From Acinetobacter sp. ANC 4648 (GTDB lineage: Bacteria > Pseudomonadota > Gammaproteobacteria > Pseudomonadales > Moraxellaceae), in NCBI RefSeq assembly GCF_002135345.1, contig NZ_NEGI01000002.1, positions 124,001 through 188,000 on the forward strand: DNA of 64,000 bases, in the 5' to 3' direction. Below are positions 38,331 through 48,886 of the stretch, piece by piece. The first letter of the stretch is position 1. Every line of letters starts with the position of its first letter. The translations under genes were made by a program, and so were the position numbers. The notes beneath the pieces were generated by a model that saw nothing but the letters and a program-made list of their open reading frames with translations, was not told the origin of the DNA and did not search any database.

Positions 38331-38861
38331 CTACTTACACCTGCTTTGATTTTTCATTTCAATATTTTGAAGGATTAATTCCACTGACTTCTGGACTGAA
38401 TACAAAGCAGTATCAATAACTAAATCAATAGAATCCCATGTTTCATAATCACGATTAAGCACATCATTCCAATTGGGTAATGAATGATTTTTAATATCTG
38501 CAAGGCGTGCTTCCACTCTTTTACGGTGCACTCCTTTATCTGAACAGATTATTTCTATTTCAATGGTCTTTACATGTGCTTGTGCTGCAACGTTCTTCCA
38601 TGCTTGGCGTGTAATTTCAAGTGAATTAACTGAATCAGCAATCACCGTTTGTCCCAGCTGAAGATTATCTGCAGCAACGGCATATGCGACAAAATACCCC
38701 TCAGCTCCAATTTCTGTCACACTATTTCCATCTGCAGCAAAAATAGCTTGCTCAATAGAGTCGACTCTTAAATATGTCGCCTTAAGTCTTGTAGCTAGTG
38801 CTTTAGCAATCGTGGTTTTTCCAGTTGCGGGTAAGCCACCCAATATAATCAACATTGTCAT
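38331..38861 (-). CDS. P-loop small-molecule kinase-like protein (AAA_33 type)
   Basis: A 176-residue protein beginning MTMLIILGGLPATGKTTIAK, a Walker A motif at about residues 8-17. LRVDSIEQAI is a zeta-toxin/gluconate-kinase-like Walker B region, and IADSVNSLEITRQAW and RLADIKNHSLPNWNDVLNRD follow the lid region. Such proteins phosphorylate small substrates (antibiotics, sugars, nucleotides); some are toxins, but no antitoxin gene adjoins it. The ATG at 38861 is chosen because the extra 15 residues of the longer frame are not conserved-looking. The substrate is unknown. Confidence 0.7.
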   Translation of the reverse strand: MTMLIILGGLPATGKTTIAKALATRLKATYLRVDSIEQAIFAADGNSVTEIGAEGYFVAYAVAADNLQLGQTVIADSVNSLEITRQAWKNVAAQAHVKTIEIEIICSDKGVHRKRVEARLADIKNHSLPNWNDVLNRDYETWDSIDLVIDTALYSVQKSVELILQNIEMKNQSRCK

Positions 38862-40613
<1,752 letters not shown>

Positions 40614-40627
40614 TTTTTGATCTTAAT

Positions 40628-40657
40628 AAAAAAACCGCCTAATGAGGCGGTTTTTTT
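40628..40657 (+). terminator. Terminator after argG
   Basis: AAAAAAACCGCCT (40628-40640) pairs with AGGCGGTTTTTTT (40645-40657) around AATG. It is symmetric enough to work for the convergent transpeptidase gene as well. Confidence 0.9.
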
Positions 40658-40713
40658 ATACATCATCATTTAAAAACTTTATGCTTTTTACTGATTACAG
40701 AGCATGAGCACTT

Positions 40714-41745
40714 TCATTCAAGAAACTTCACCACCACACCCGATTGTACTTTACGACCTAAATCATTGGCATCCCAATTCGTCAGGCGAATACAGCCATG
40801 TGATGCCGTTTTAGAAATCAAAGAGGGATTTGGGGTTCCATGAATACCAAAAGAAGCTTTACTGAGTGCAATCCAAATATTTCCTACAGGCCCATTCGGC
40901 CCAGAGGGTAAGACCAGTGGTTTTTTATTCGCACCCTGAACAAAGTTCTTAGGTGAATAACCATAATAAGGATTCGCTGCAACCTTCACAACCTTATGTG
41001 TTCCTTTGGGGGATGGTGTCTCTGATCCACCAATTGTCGCTGGAAAAGATGCGATTAAACGATTTTGTCCATTAAACAAATACAGCTGCCGAGCTCCTTT
41101 ATGCGCAATAATCAAGCTCACATCATGTGGCAATTCATTTCGCACATTCGGTACTAAAATTTTTTCCCCAACGTTATTAAACGCTGCTTTAGGATTAAGC
41201 TGGCGTAAAAACTCTTCATCAATATGAAATTTCTCACCCAACATTTCAGTCATTCGTGTGTAATACAGGCCTGGCATTTTCGCTTGTAATGCATAGTTTC
41301 GCGGTATACTTTTCGCAAATGGCCCTTTCAAGTCTTGCTCAGTAATCACATAAACTCCAAAAGCAGAATTAGATTGTTTTGCAATTAAACTATCCCAAGT
41401 CTGTTTGGTGAGTTCGCCTGTAAGTGGAAAACCTTGTATCTGCTGATAGGTTGCAAGCGCTTTCAAAAAGTTTTTACCACTTTTCCCATCAATTGCACCA
41501 GGTGAAGCATGTAAATTATTTAACATCACTTGCGCCCGAGCATAGGCTGGGAATTGTCCTCGGCCTAAGTCTGCAGCCCAATTCGCTTTATTTAAACTCT
41601 CTAATGTCCAAACCTGCTGTACTTCAATTGGTGCACTATTATTCTTTACAGTTGCAGCCACTGTTTGTATTGCAAACGATTGAGAGGGTAAATTCAACAT
41701 CACAATACAAGCGACATATAAAAATTTTGGCAGTAACTTGCCCAT
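40714..41745 (-). CDS. L,D-transpeptidase with peptidoglycan-binding domain
   Basis: Periplasmic cell-wall enzyme that makes 3-3 crosslinks or exchanges D-amino acids. The 343-residue protein has a signal peptide (FLYVACIVMLNLPSQSFA), a peptidoglycan-binding domain (ARAQVMLNNLHASPGAIDGK and KALATYQQIQGFPLTGELTK, about residues 69-115) and a YkuD catalytic domain with FGIHGTPNP and the catalytic cysteine in SHGCIRLTNWD close to the C-terminus. Acinetobacter has a few such enzymes (for example LdtJ); which this is cannot be decided. AGAGAG upstream of the ATG. Confidence 0.9.
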   Translation of the reverse strand: MGKLLPKFLYVACIVMLNLPSQSFAIQTVAATVKNNSAPIEVQQVWTLESLNKANWAADLGRGQFPAYARAQVMLNNLHASPGAIDGKSGKNFLKALATYQQIQGFPLTGELTKQTWDSLIAKQSNSAFGVYVITEQDLKGPFAKSIPRNYALQAKMPGLYYTRMTEMLGEKFHIDEEFLRQLNPKAAFNNVGEKILVPNVRNELPHDVSLIIAHKGARQLYLFNGQNRLIASFPATIGGSETPSPKGTHKVVKVAANPYYGYSPKNFVQGANKKPLVLPSGPNGPVGNIWIALSKASFGIHGTPNPSLISKTASHGCIRLTNWDANDLGRKVQSGVVVKFLE

Positions 41746-42249
41746 ATTACACTCTCTAAATTTATCTCAAGATTTAAGCGTTCATCACACTCTTCAATAA
41801 ACGGTAACTAAATTTTAGTTTTGATAGTTATCCCGCTTCCAACTCCAATTTTGCTCAAATAAAGGGAATCCTTAAACATCCCTATTGGATTTCCACCATA
41901 TCAACAAAATTTTAAGTCCAATTTATTCAAAGCTAATAAAGTTACTATTATAACAATGTGGATTATTTAACATTTTTTTATACAAATAACAAACAAATCA
42001 AATATTAAAATAAAAGATAACTTGATTGAATATTGATGATGAACAAACAGTAAAAATGAAAGCTGTATAAAATGATAACTTAAATCAAATATATTTTTAA
42101 GAAAATAAACATCTGTACACACCTACTCAAATAGCTCACTTTTAAAGCAGATGTGTGTTCACTATCATTTATTTGACATACTAAATTTTAAATAGCAGTT
42201 ACCATTTTAAGGTTTAATCGATTATTATCTATTTTATTTGATTGTAAGA
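41746..42249. other. AT-rich intergenic region between the transpeptidase gene and pyrC
   Basis: About 500 bases containing the two divergent promoters. No gene, no RNA and no strong hairpin were recognised. Confidence 0.45.
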
Positions 42250-43290
42250 ATGACCTTGAATACGATTACTTTGCTTCAACCTGATGATTGGCATGCACAT
42301 CTCCGTGATGGTCTCGCACTACAACGTACAGTACCTGATTTAGCTAAGCAATTTGCCCGCGCTATTTGTATGCCTAATTTGGTTCCACCAGTAAAAACCG
42401 TCGAAGAAGCAAATGCCTATCGTGAACGTATTTTAGCGCATGTGCCTGAGGGTATAAATTTTGACCCACGCATGGTGCTTTACTTCACAGATCATACCGC
42501 GCCAAGTGAAATTAAAAAAATTAAAGAATCTGAGCATGTCAATGCCATTAAGCTTTACCCTGCTGGAGCAACCACCAACTCAGATAATGGTGTTAGTGAC
42601 ATGCGTAAAGTCTATGCTGTCATTGAGCAACTAGAAGAACACCAAGTTCCATTATTATTACATGGTGAAGTGACTCACAATCATGTCGATATTTTTGATC
42701 GTGAAAAACGCTTTATTGATGATGTTTTATCTCCATTATTAAGACAATTCCCTAAATTAAAGTTAGTACTCGAACATATTACGACTAGTGAAGCTGCGCA
42801 CTTTGTACTGGAACATGACCGTCATGTTGCTGCAACCATTACACCACAACATTTATTGTTTAACCGTAATGATATGCTGGTGGGTGGAATTAAACCGCAT
42901 TTCTATTGTTTACCTATCCTAAAACGCCAGACACATCAACAGACCTTATTAGAAGTTGCAACCAGTGGCAGTCCTAAGTTTTTCTTAGGCACAGACAGTG
43001 CACCGCATTCTAAAGATGCAAAGGAAAATGCATGTGGCTGTGCAGGATGTTATAGTGCACCTACAGCGATTGAGTTATATGCTCAAGCTTTCGATCAAGT
43101 GGGTAAAATTGAACGCTTAGAAGGTTTTGCAAGCCATTTTGGTGCAGACTTCTATGGTTTACCTCGTAATACCAATACCATTACCTTGGTAAAAGAAGAT
43201 CAAGTCATTCCTGAAAGTTTTGATTACTTGGATGGTGAGAAAATTATTCCACTATATGCTGGGAAAACCATTCAATGGAGAAAAGTGTGA
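42250..43290 (+). CDS. pyrC: Dihydroorotase
   Basis: Third step of de novo pyrimidine synthesis: ring closure of carbamoyl aspartate. The 346-residue protein is a class II (E. coli-type) dihydroorotase: zinc ligands in DWHAHLRDG (about residue 13), the carboxylated lysine in [16 protein letters not shown], histidines in LLLHGEVT and LEHITTS, and the catalytic aspartate in [18 protein letters not shown] 42250 is used; a TTG four codons earlier is rejected. It overlaps the start of rnt. Confidence 0.96.
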   Translation: MTLNTITLLQPDDWHAHLRDGLALQRTVPDLAKQFARAICMPNLVPPVKTVEEANAYRERILAHVPEGINFDPRMVLYFTDHTAPSEIKKIKESEHVNAIKLYPAGATTNSDNGVSDMRKVYAVIEQLEEHQVPLLLHGEVTHNHVDIFDREKRFIDDVLSPLLRQFPKLKLVLEHITTSEAAHFVLEHDRHVAATITPQHLLFNRNDMLVGGIKPHFYCLPILKRQTHQQTLLEVATSGSPKFFLGTDSAPHSKDAKENACGCAGCYSAPTAIELYAQAFDQVGKIERLEGFASHFGADFYGLPRNTNTITLVKEDQVIPESFDYLDGEKIIPLYAGKTIQWRKV

Positions 43291-43934
43291 CAACTGAAAC
43301 ACAACCTGCAATTGGTCAACGATTCCGTGGTTTTTTACCCGTTGTCGTTGACGTAGAGACCGCAGGTTTTAATGCCGAAACTGATGCACTTTTAGAAATT
43401 GCATGCATTCCTATTATTTATGATGCTGAAGGAAAATTTGTTCCGGGTGAAGCACATCATGCACATATTAATCCGTTTGAAGGTGCAAACTTAGATCGAC
43501 GATCTTTAGATTTTATTGGTGTCGATCCATTTAATCCAATGCGTATGGCAATGGCTGAAGATGAAAAATCTGCGTTAAAACGTATGTTTAAATCAGTCAA
43601 TGAAGTCCGTAAGCAGCAACAGTGTACCCATGCTGTACTGGTGGGACATAATGCTCATTTTGATCTAGGCTTTGTCAAAGCAGCAATTGCACGAACAGGC
43701 ACCAAAAATCAGAATCCATTTCATAGTTTTTCTGTATTTGATACGGTGACTTTAAGTGCTGTGATGTTTGGACAAACTGTACTGGCAAAATCATGTATTC
43801 AAGCTGGAATTGAGTTTGATGGTAAGGAAGCACACTCTGCTTTATACGATACTCAAAAGACTGCGGAACTGTTTTGCTATATTTTGAACAAACTCGCACC
43901 TCACCTACTTGACACAATGGCGGCGGATCAATAA
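43287..43934 (+). CDS. rnt: Ribonuclease T
   Basis: 3'-5' exonuclease that trims tRNA and other stable RNA ends. It is a DEDDh enzyme: [10 protein letters not shown] (DE), [10 protein letters not shown] (D) and [13 protein letters not shown] (H, D). GTG 43287 overlaps the pyrC stop as GTGA and has GGAG six bases upstream; it gives 215 residues, the length of E. coli RNase T. An in-frame ATG at 43275 (219 residues) is possible but lacks a binding site. The following tRNA-Glu gene suggests its transcript could be a substrate; this is inference only. Confidence 0.93.
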   Translation: MTTETQPAIGQRFRGFLPVVVDVETAGFNAETDALLEIACIPIIYDAEGKFVPGEAHHAHINPFEGANLDRRSLDFIGVDPFNPMRMAMAEDEKSALKRMFKSVNEVRKQQQCTHAVLVGHNAHFDLGFVKAAIARTGTKNQNPFHSFSVFDTVTLSAVMFGQTVLAKSCIQAGIEFDGKEAHSALYDTQKTAELFCYILNKLAPHLLDTMAADQ

Positions 43935-43953
43935 GATACCGCCATCTTCTAAC

Positions 43954-44029
43954 GACCCTATCGTCTAGAGGCCTAGGACATCGCCCTTTCACGGCGGTAA
44001 CCGGGGTTCGAATCCCCGTAGGGTCGCCA
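43954..44029 (+). tRNA. tRNA-Glu(UUC)
   Basis: A 76-base cloverleaf with acceptor GACCCTA/TAGGGTC, D arm TCGTCTAGAGGCCTAGGA, anticodon stem TCGCC/GGCGG with loop CTTTCAC (UUC at 43988-43990) and T arm CGGGGTTCGAATCCCCG, ending GCCA with encoded CCA. It follows rnt by 19 bases. Confidence 0.97.
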
Positions 44030-44057
44030 TATATTCTTCGATTCAATAATTGAAAAG

Positions 44058-44073
44058 AGCTTTCTAAAAAGCT
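44058..44073 (+). terminator. Weak hairpin after tRNA-Glu
   Basis: AGCTTT and AAAGCT form a 6-bp stem 29 bases after the tRNA 3' end. The downstream ATATCTT is a poor T-run, so termination here is uncertain. Confidence 0.35.
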
Positions 44074-44270
44074 ATATCTTGATCACAGCTCCACAATCAC
44101 ACACCTATTTAAGTTCATTTTTAAAGCTCAATGTTTTTTCAATCAAGAATCACTGTATTAGCTCGTGTATAAATTGTCTTTTTAAATCGTAAATTTACAT
44201 CTCGGGACTTGAAATATAATAATCACCCTCGATTTAATAGATTAAATGAATTCTATTTATAACTGTGAAT

Positions 44271-45203
44271 ATGAACAATCAAAACAAACCTGAAATTATA
44301 ATCATTAATGATCAAAATTTTGGTAGCCATGTAGAGCATTGGAACTTATTAACAGACAATCCTACTAGCGAAGTACCAAAATGGTTAGGTTTGGCTTTAA
44401 ATGACCCGATTATGCCTATGGGTTTATGCAAACAAGAATCTGAGATGGATGCATCGTCATGGCTAATTCAAGGACCAAGCACATCGACAGTACAATTGGC
44501 ACAAGTCATTGCTGTGGAAGATGGCAAACCTAAAGCCCTCAAGACAGCGTTTCCGACCTTTGAAAGCCCTTATGTCGTCCATGCTAGTATCAATCGTATT
44601 ATTACCTGTGAGTCCCATACTCAAGCAGTTCTGTGCCTAGAATTGAGCCCAAATAGTACGGTATATGCTTTTGATAGCCTCTATGCTGTCAATCATGAGC
44701 AATATCAAAAAAATCAAAAATACAAAGTGCAATTTAATGCTTGGGCTTATGAACTCGAAAAAGTATCTGACCACGAACAAATTGTTGTCGATGATCCTGC
44801 CTCAATTAAACATCATCGTGCATTGAATGATATTTTGTTTGACCACAATGGAATTACTCCTCCCAATTTGCAAGAATTGATTGATGCATGGGAGCCTAAA
44901 TCTGAAGATGACAAAGAACCCGTCACTGTCGATTTTTCAAAAATGGTGGCTTACTTGTATGGTGAAACCATTGGCCAAGAAGATGAGGCTTGGTTTCAAG
45001 GTAAAGTCGTTGGTAAAACCCAAATGCAATTTATGCAACAGGACTATACCCTGTACGATGTCACCTTAATTTTAGAAGAAAATCAACCTGCTATACTTGT
45101 TCGAATTGCAACCAAAGATATAGCCTATAAAAACTTTGAAATTGGTCAATATATTCGTGGCAATATTTGGATTCAAGCCCATATTTTTGCTAAAGCTGAC
45201 TAG
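44271..45203 (+). CDS. Conserved-looking protein of unknown function
   Basis: A 310-residue soluble, acidic protein without a signal peptide or membrane segment. It begins MNNQNKPEIIIINDQNFGSH; the C-terminal half (about residues 215-310: VDFSKMVAYLYGETIGQEDE, TLYDVTLILEENQPAILVRI, GQYIRGNIWIQAHIF) has the strand pattern of a small beta-barrel domain, but I recognise no named family. ATG 44271 is preferred to GTG 44265; neither has a clear ribosome-binding site. It stands alone after tRNA-Glu. The codon use looks like that of its neighbours. Confidence 0.7.
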   Translation: MNNQNKPEIIIINDQNFGSHVEHWNLLTDNPTSEVPKWLGLALNDPIMPMGLCKQESEMDASSWLIQGPSTSTVQLAQVIAVEDGKPKALKTAFPTFESPYVVHASINRIITCESHTQAVLCLELSPNSTVYAFDSLYAVNHEQYQKNQKYKVQFNAWAYELEKVSDHEQIVVDDPASIKHHRALNDILFDHNGITPPNLQELIDAWEPKSEDDKEPVTVDFSKMVAYLYGETIGQEDEAWFQGKVVGKTQMQFMQQDYTLYDVTLILEENQPAILVRIATKDIAYKNFEIGQYIRGNIWIQAHIFAKAD

Positions 45204-45225
45204 GTTCTTGGAAAAATAAATTTAA

Positions 45226-45303
45226 GCTGCTTTAAGTTCTAAATCATATTGGAATCTCATTTTTCAATCTATCGGCTTAAAGCAGCCAATTCAATTGGCT
45301 TTA
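45226..45303. repeat. Nested inverted repeats after the unknown gene
   Basis: GCTGCTTTAAG (45226-45236) is complementary to CTTAAAGCAGC (45276-45286), and next to it GCCAATT-C-AATTGGC (45285-45299) is a perfect palindrome followed by TTTAAAAA. The two structures share bases 45285-45286, so they could exclude each other. They may act as the terminator of the preceding gene. Confidence 0.55.
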
Positions 45304-45718
45304 AAAATGCTGAGCATTTTCTAACATCAAACTACAGCACTCACTCATGCCGTTTAATTAAATTTATTAATGCAATTTCCCACTCAAAAAATAACTATGT
45401 TTATAGCACCCCCAGTATTTATTTTTAAATATCTAACCTGAAAAGCTTTAAAAACTCATACCTGCATATTTAATTACCATTATTCACAGCACAAAATATC
45501 ACTTAATTCTTATTTTATAATCTCTAGTAAAATATAAAAAGTAATTTTAAAACAAGTATTTAAGTTAAAAGATACAATCCACACTCAATATTATATGAAA
45601 TTACTCTATTTAAATAATGTTATCCCCTTGTAAACCAGTACTTTATTTAATCAAATATTTGTGCTAAAAATAAATTATCAAAAGGATCTAACAATAATTT
45701 AAAGCTCTAGGCTCAGTA
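45304..45718. other. AT-rich intergenic region
   Basis: No gene or structured RNA was recognised in these 415 bases. Confidence 0.4.
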
Positions 45719-45871
45719 ATGAAAATTATACCTGAACAATCGACTAGTCTAATTCATCAAGATCGTAGTTTCCGCTTTAGCTTGGATAAGGGTGCTTTGT
45801 GTTTTTTTATTTTAGGAATATTTCTTGCCGCAATGATTTTTCACTATTTGGGTTTATTTCCAACAGCATAA
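45719..45871 (+). CDS. Possible small membrane protein
   Basis: A 50-residue frame beginning MKIIPEQSTSLIHQDRSFRF with a positively charged first half and one clear hydrophobic helix (ALCFFILGIFLAAMIFHYLG, about residues 26-45). Only a weak TAGG lies upstream. The polar start plus one helix, in an otherwise empty gap, suggests a real small protein, but there is no family evidence. Confidence 0.45.
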   Translation: MKIIPEQSTSLIHQDRSFRFSLDKGALCFFILGIFLAAMIFHYLGLFPTA

Positions 45872-45911
45872 TCTAAACCATCTTAACATCCCCTTTTTCA
45901 AAAAATATCTC

Positions 45912-45938
45912 AAAAAAAAAACCCTCTAACGAGGGTTT
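45912..45938 (-). terminator. Terminator of serC
   Basis: AAACCCTC and GAGGGTTT pair around TAAC and are followed on the minus strand by a run of ten T bases. It starts 23 bases after the serC stop codon. Confidence 0.88.
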
Positions 45939-45960
45939 CTACTTTATTTCAACAATTGAC

Positions 45961-47043
45961 TTAAGCTTGATGACGTTTTGCGAAATCATCCATAAAGTTC
46001 ACAAGGGCTTGCACACCCGCTAATGGAACAGCATTATAAATACTTGCACGCATCCCACCCACAGAACGGTGACCTGCTAAATTAAGCAAATGATTATCTT
46101 CTGCTTCTTTTAAGAATAATTTATCCAGATCCGCATTTGCTAAAGTAAATGGTACATTCATGATTGAACGATTCGCTTCAAAAATGGGATTGGCATAGAA
46201 ATCACTTGAATCGATATAACCATACAAAAGTTTGGCTTTCTCAAGATTCACTTTATGTATGGCATCTACACCGCCCTGCTCAAGCAACCATTCAAAAACC
46301 AATCCTGACAAATACCATGCATAAGTCGATGGCGTATTCACCATTGAATCATTTTTCGCTTGTGCTGAATATTGTAAAATGCTTGGAATTTCAGTTTTAG
46401 CCTGATCAAGCAAATCATCACGTACAATAACCAATGTTAAGCCTGCAGGACCGATATTCTTTTGCGCACCGGCATAAATCAAACCAAATTTTGACACATC
46501 AATCGGTGCTGACAAAATACTTGAAGACAAGTCAGTAACCAACGGTGCATTCACCTCAGGGATCCCTGCAAACTGTAAACCACCTATGGTTTCGTTATCT
46601 GCATAATGCACATAAGCTGCATCTGCTGACAAATTCCAAGTGCTTTGATCGGTAATAGCCAATTTACCATTGATGCTCGTGCCAGCTTCTACAATATTAA
46701 TATCGCCATAACGCTGTGCTTCTTTTAATGCTTTCTCAGACCAAATCCCTGTATGGATATAATCCGCTTTGCTATTTTTACCCAAAAGGTTTAAAGGAAT
46801 GGCAGAAAATTGTAACGATGCGCCACCCTGTAAGAACAAAACTTTATAGTTCTCTGGAATGTTCATCAATTGACGTAAATCAGCTTCTGCTTTTTCTGCA
46901 ACAGCAACATAGTCCTTACTACGATGGCTCATCTCCATGATCGAAAGCCCCTTACCATGCCAATCCAGCATCTCTTGTTGAGCTTTTTCTAAAACGGCAG
47001 TGGGTAATGCAGCAGGACCAGCACAGAAATTGTACGCGCGCAT
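45961..47043 (-). CDS. serC: Phosphoserine aminotransferase
   Basis: PLP enzyme of serine synthesis; it also makes 4-phosphohydroxythreonine for the pyridoxal-phosphate pathway that uses PdxB. The 360-residue protein starts MRAYNFCAGPAALPTAVLEK, contains QGGASLQFSAIPLNL and has the PLP lysine in YAGAQKNIGPAGL; the C-terminal HRSVGGMRASIYNA binds the substrate carboxylate. AAAGGAAAAA precedes ATG 47043; the longer frame from 47094 is rejected. Single gene with its own terminator. Confidence 0.96.
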   Translation of the reverse strand: MRAYNFCAGPAALPTAVLEKAQQEMLDWHGKGLSIMEMSHRSKDYVAVAEKAEADLRQLMNIPENYKVLFLQGGASLQFSAIPLNLLGKNSKADYIHTGIWSEKALKEAQRYGDINIVEAGTSINGKLAITDQSTWNLSADAAYVHYADNETIGGLQFAGIPEVNAPLVTDLSSSILSAPIDVSKFGLIYAGAQKNIGPAGLTLVIVRDDLLDQAKTEIPSILQYSAQAKNDSMVNTPSTYAWYLSGLVFEWLLEQGGVDAIHKVNLEKAKLLYGYIDSSDFYANPIFEANRSIMNVPFTLANADLDKLFLKEAEDNHLLNLAGHRSVGGMRASIYNAVPLAGVQALVNFMDDFAKRHQA

Positions 47044-47375
47044 GATTTTTCCTTTCAAAGTGAAACACAATAAAATGATGGCATTTAACCACATATAACC
47101 TGTGCTTGCAGTAAATTATCCTGAAAATATTTCAATGCAATTCGATGATTGAAGTCAAAATTTCAATCATTATTAATGCAATATTATATATTTAAAAATC
47201 CAGCCATTATTTTCTGAGTAATCAAATAAAATACTCCGACTCACATTAAAAGCCTGATAAAATATAATGATTAAAAATTAAGATACCTACATAAGAAACA
47301 ATATAACCACTGAATTAAAGACACAGCATTTTTTTGCGATGTATAATTTACCCAACGCTGCTGAGTGACCAATTG
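47044..47375. other. Divergent promoter region serC / exporter operon
   Basis: No gene. A 9-bp inverted repeat, ATGATTGAA (47145-47153) and TTCAATCAT (47162-47170), lies in the middle and could be an operator for either direction. No regulator gene is adjacent. Confidence 0.45.
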
Positions 47376-48866
47376 ATGTTGATAAAATTAGAAAAAATAC
47401 AAAAAAAATGTGCTTCATCCATTACAACAATTTTAAAAGTTGCATTACTTACTGCAAGTATTACCCACGCAAGCACAACTTTCGCAGGGAGTCTGAGTTA
47501 TATACAAGCAGAACAATCCATTTTGCAAGATTCTTACAGTAGCCAAGCAAGTCAGGCATTCCAGCAAGCCTCTCAACTTGAAGCAGATGCTGTTAAAGGC
47601 TTAGGACTACCACGCATCGACTTCAATGTTCGTGCTTATGCCTTTCATAATGAAGTCGATATCCCTTTAAACTCTTTTAAAAACAATCTAGAACAAACCC
47701 TTTCCCAAGGCATTAACGATCGAATTGACCAAACCAACTTACCACCAAATATTTCCTATCCTTTAAAAGATGGCTTAAATCAAACCATTCACAATGGCGT
47801 AGGCTTATTTCCAGATTCAGCAAATGTCGTGCTAGAAGATCAAGTGGTTCGCCCAACGGTTTCAGTACTTATGCCGTTATATACTGGCGGACTGACCTCG
47901 AGTGCCAAAGAAGTGGCCAATATTAAAGCTCAGCGCAGTCAACTCACGACGAAACAGCAGCAGGATCTACAACGCCTTGAAATCATTCAGGCATATTTTA
48001 ATACGCAACTACAAAAACAATTATTAAATTCCAGTTATTCCAATTTTAATGCCATGCAAACCCATTACAGCAATGCATTAAAGTTAGAACAACAAGGTTT
48101 TATCAGTAAAGGCCAACGCATGCAGTTTGAAGTTGCAAAGAATAATGCTGAACGTCTTGAACAAAATGCTGAAGCCAATTTCAGATCTAGCTTATTCCAA
48201 CTGAATAATCTTTTACAAAGTAGCCAAATTACCGACTTAACCACACCTTTATTTGTCAATTCTGTACAGAGCCAATCTTTAAATACATTGTTAAAAACCT
48301 ATCAAGATCAATCTACACTGATTCGTAAAATGCAAATGGACACACAACTGGCCAATGCCAATGTCAAAGTACAATCCGCAGCAAAAAAACCCAATCTTTT
48401 TGCATTTGGTGAATATAGTTTAGATGAAAAGCAAAACTGGATTGTCGGTGTAGTTGCCCGCTACAATTTATTTTCAGGCATAGATAAGAACAAAAGTATT
48501 CAAGCAGCGGAGCTACAACGCTATGCTTCTGAGTTATTAACTGAACGAACTAAACAAGAAATTGAAAATATTATTTATAAATCTTATAGCGAAATGGCCA
48601 GTGCACAACGTAGTCAGCAACTTATTCAGCAAAATATGCTAGCAGCTCAAGAAAATTTACGCATTCAAACTTTATCTTTTAAAGAGGATATGGGCACAGC
48701 AACTCAAGTCATTGATGCACAAAATGCTCTGAATGGCCTGAAAAGTGAAATGGCACTGAATGCTTATAAATATGTCATATCCTTGGCCACATTATTGCAA
48801 AGTCACGGCTCAATTGACCAATTTCAAAATTATGTTAATCAATCTCAAACCAACTATATTCGTTAA
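47376..48866 (+). CDS. TolC-family outer-membrane channel protein
   Basis: Outer-membrane efflux duct, first gene of a four-gene export unit. The 496-residue protein has a signal peptide (ILKVALLTASITHASTTFAG) and the doubled TolC plan of long helices and strands (LQQDLQRLEIIQAYFNTQLQ-like helix, VVRPTVSVLMPLYTGG strand, QNWIVGVVARYNLFSG strand, then IENIIYKSYSEMASAQRSQQ). ATG 47376 is chosen over a TTG at 47334 because the signal peptide then lies near the N-terminus; the ribosome-binding site is weak. It is followed by HlyD and two ABC-2 genes. Confidence 0.87.
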   Translation: MLIKLEKIQKKCASSITTILKVALLTASITHASTTFAGSLSYIQAEQSILQDSYSSQASQAFQQASQLEADAVKGLGLPRIDFNVRAYAFHNEVDIPLNSFKNNLEQTLSQGINDRIDQTNLPPNISYPLKDGLNQTIHNGVGLFPDSANVVLEDQVVRPTVSVLMPLYTGGLTSSAKEVANIKAQRSQLTTKQQQDLQRLEIIQAYFNTQLQKQLLNSSYSNFNAMQTHYSNALKLEQQGFISKGQRMQFEVAKNNAERLEQNAEANFRSSLFQLNNLLQSSQITDLTTPLFVNSVQSQSLNTLLKTYQDQSTLIRKMQMDTQLANANVKVQSAAKKPNLFAFGEYSLDEKQNWIVGVVARYNLFSGIDKNKSIQAAELQRYASELLTERTKQEIENIIYKSYSEMASAQRSQQLIQQNMLAAQENLRIQTLSFKEDMGTATQVIDAQNALNGLKSEMALNAYKYVISLATLLQSHGSIDQFQNYVNQSQTNYIR

Positions 48867-48886
48867 TTCTTGATGGGGAAAATTAG

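Noticed and set aside
38331-38861. Zeta-type toxin of a toxin-antitoxin pair
   Set aside because: The fold is similar, but there is no adjacent small antitoxin gene; a small-molecule kinase is the safer call.
43675-44046. 123-codon minus-strand frame across tRNA-Glu
   Set aside because: The DPTGIRTPVTAVKGRCPRPL-type product is the known false translation of a tRNA gene; the rest lies antisense to rnt.
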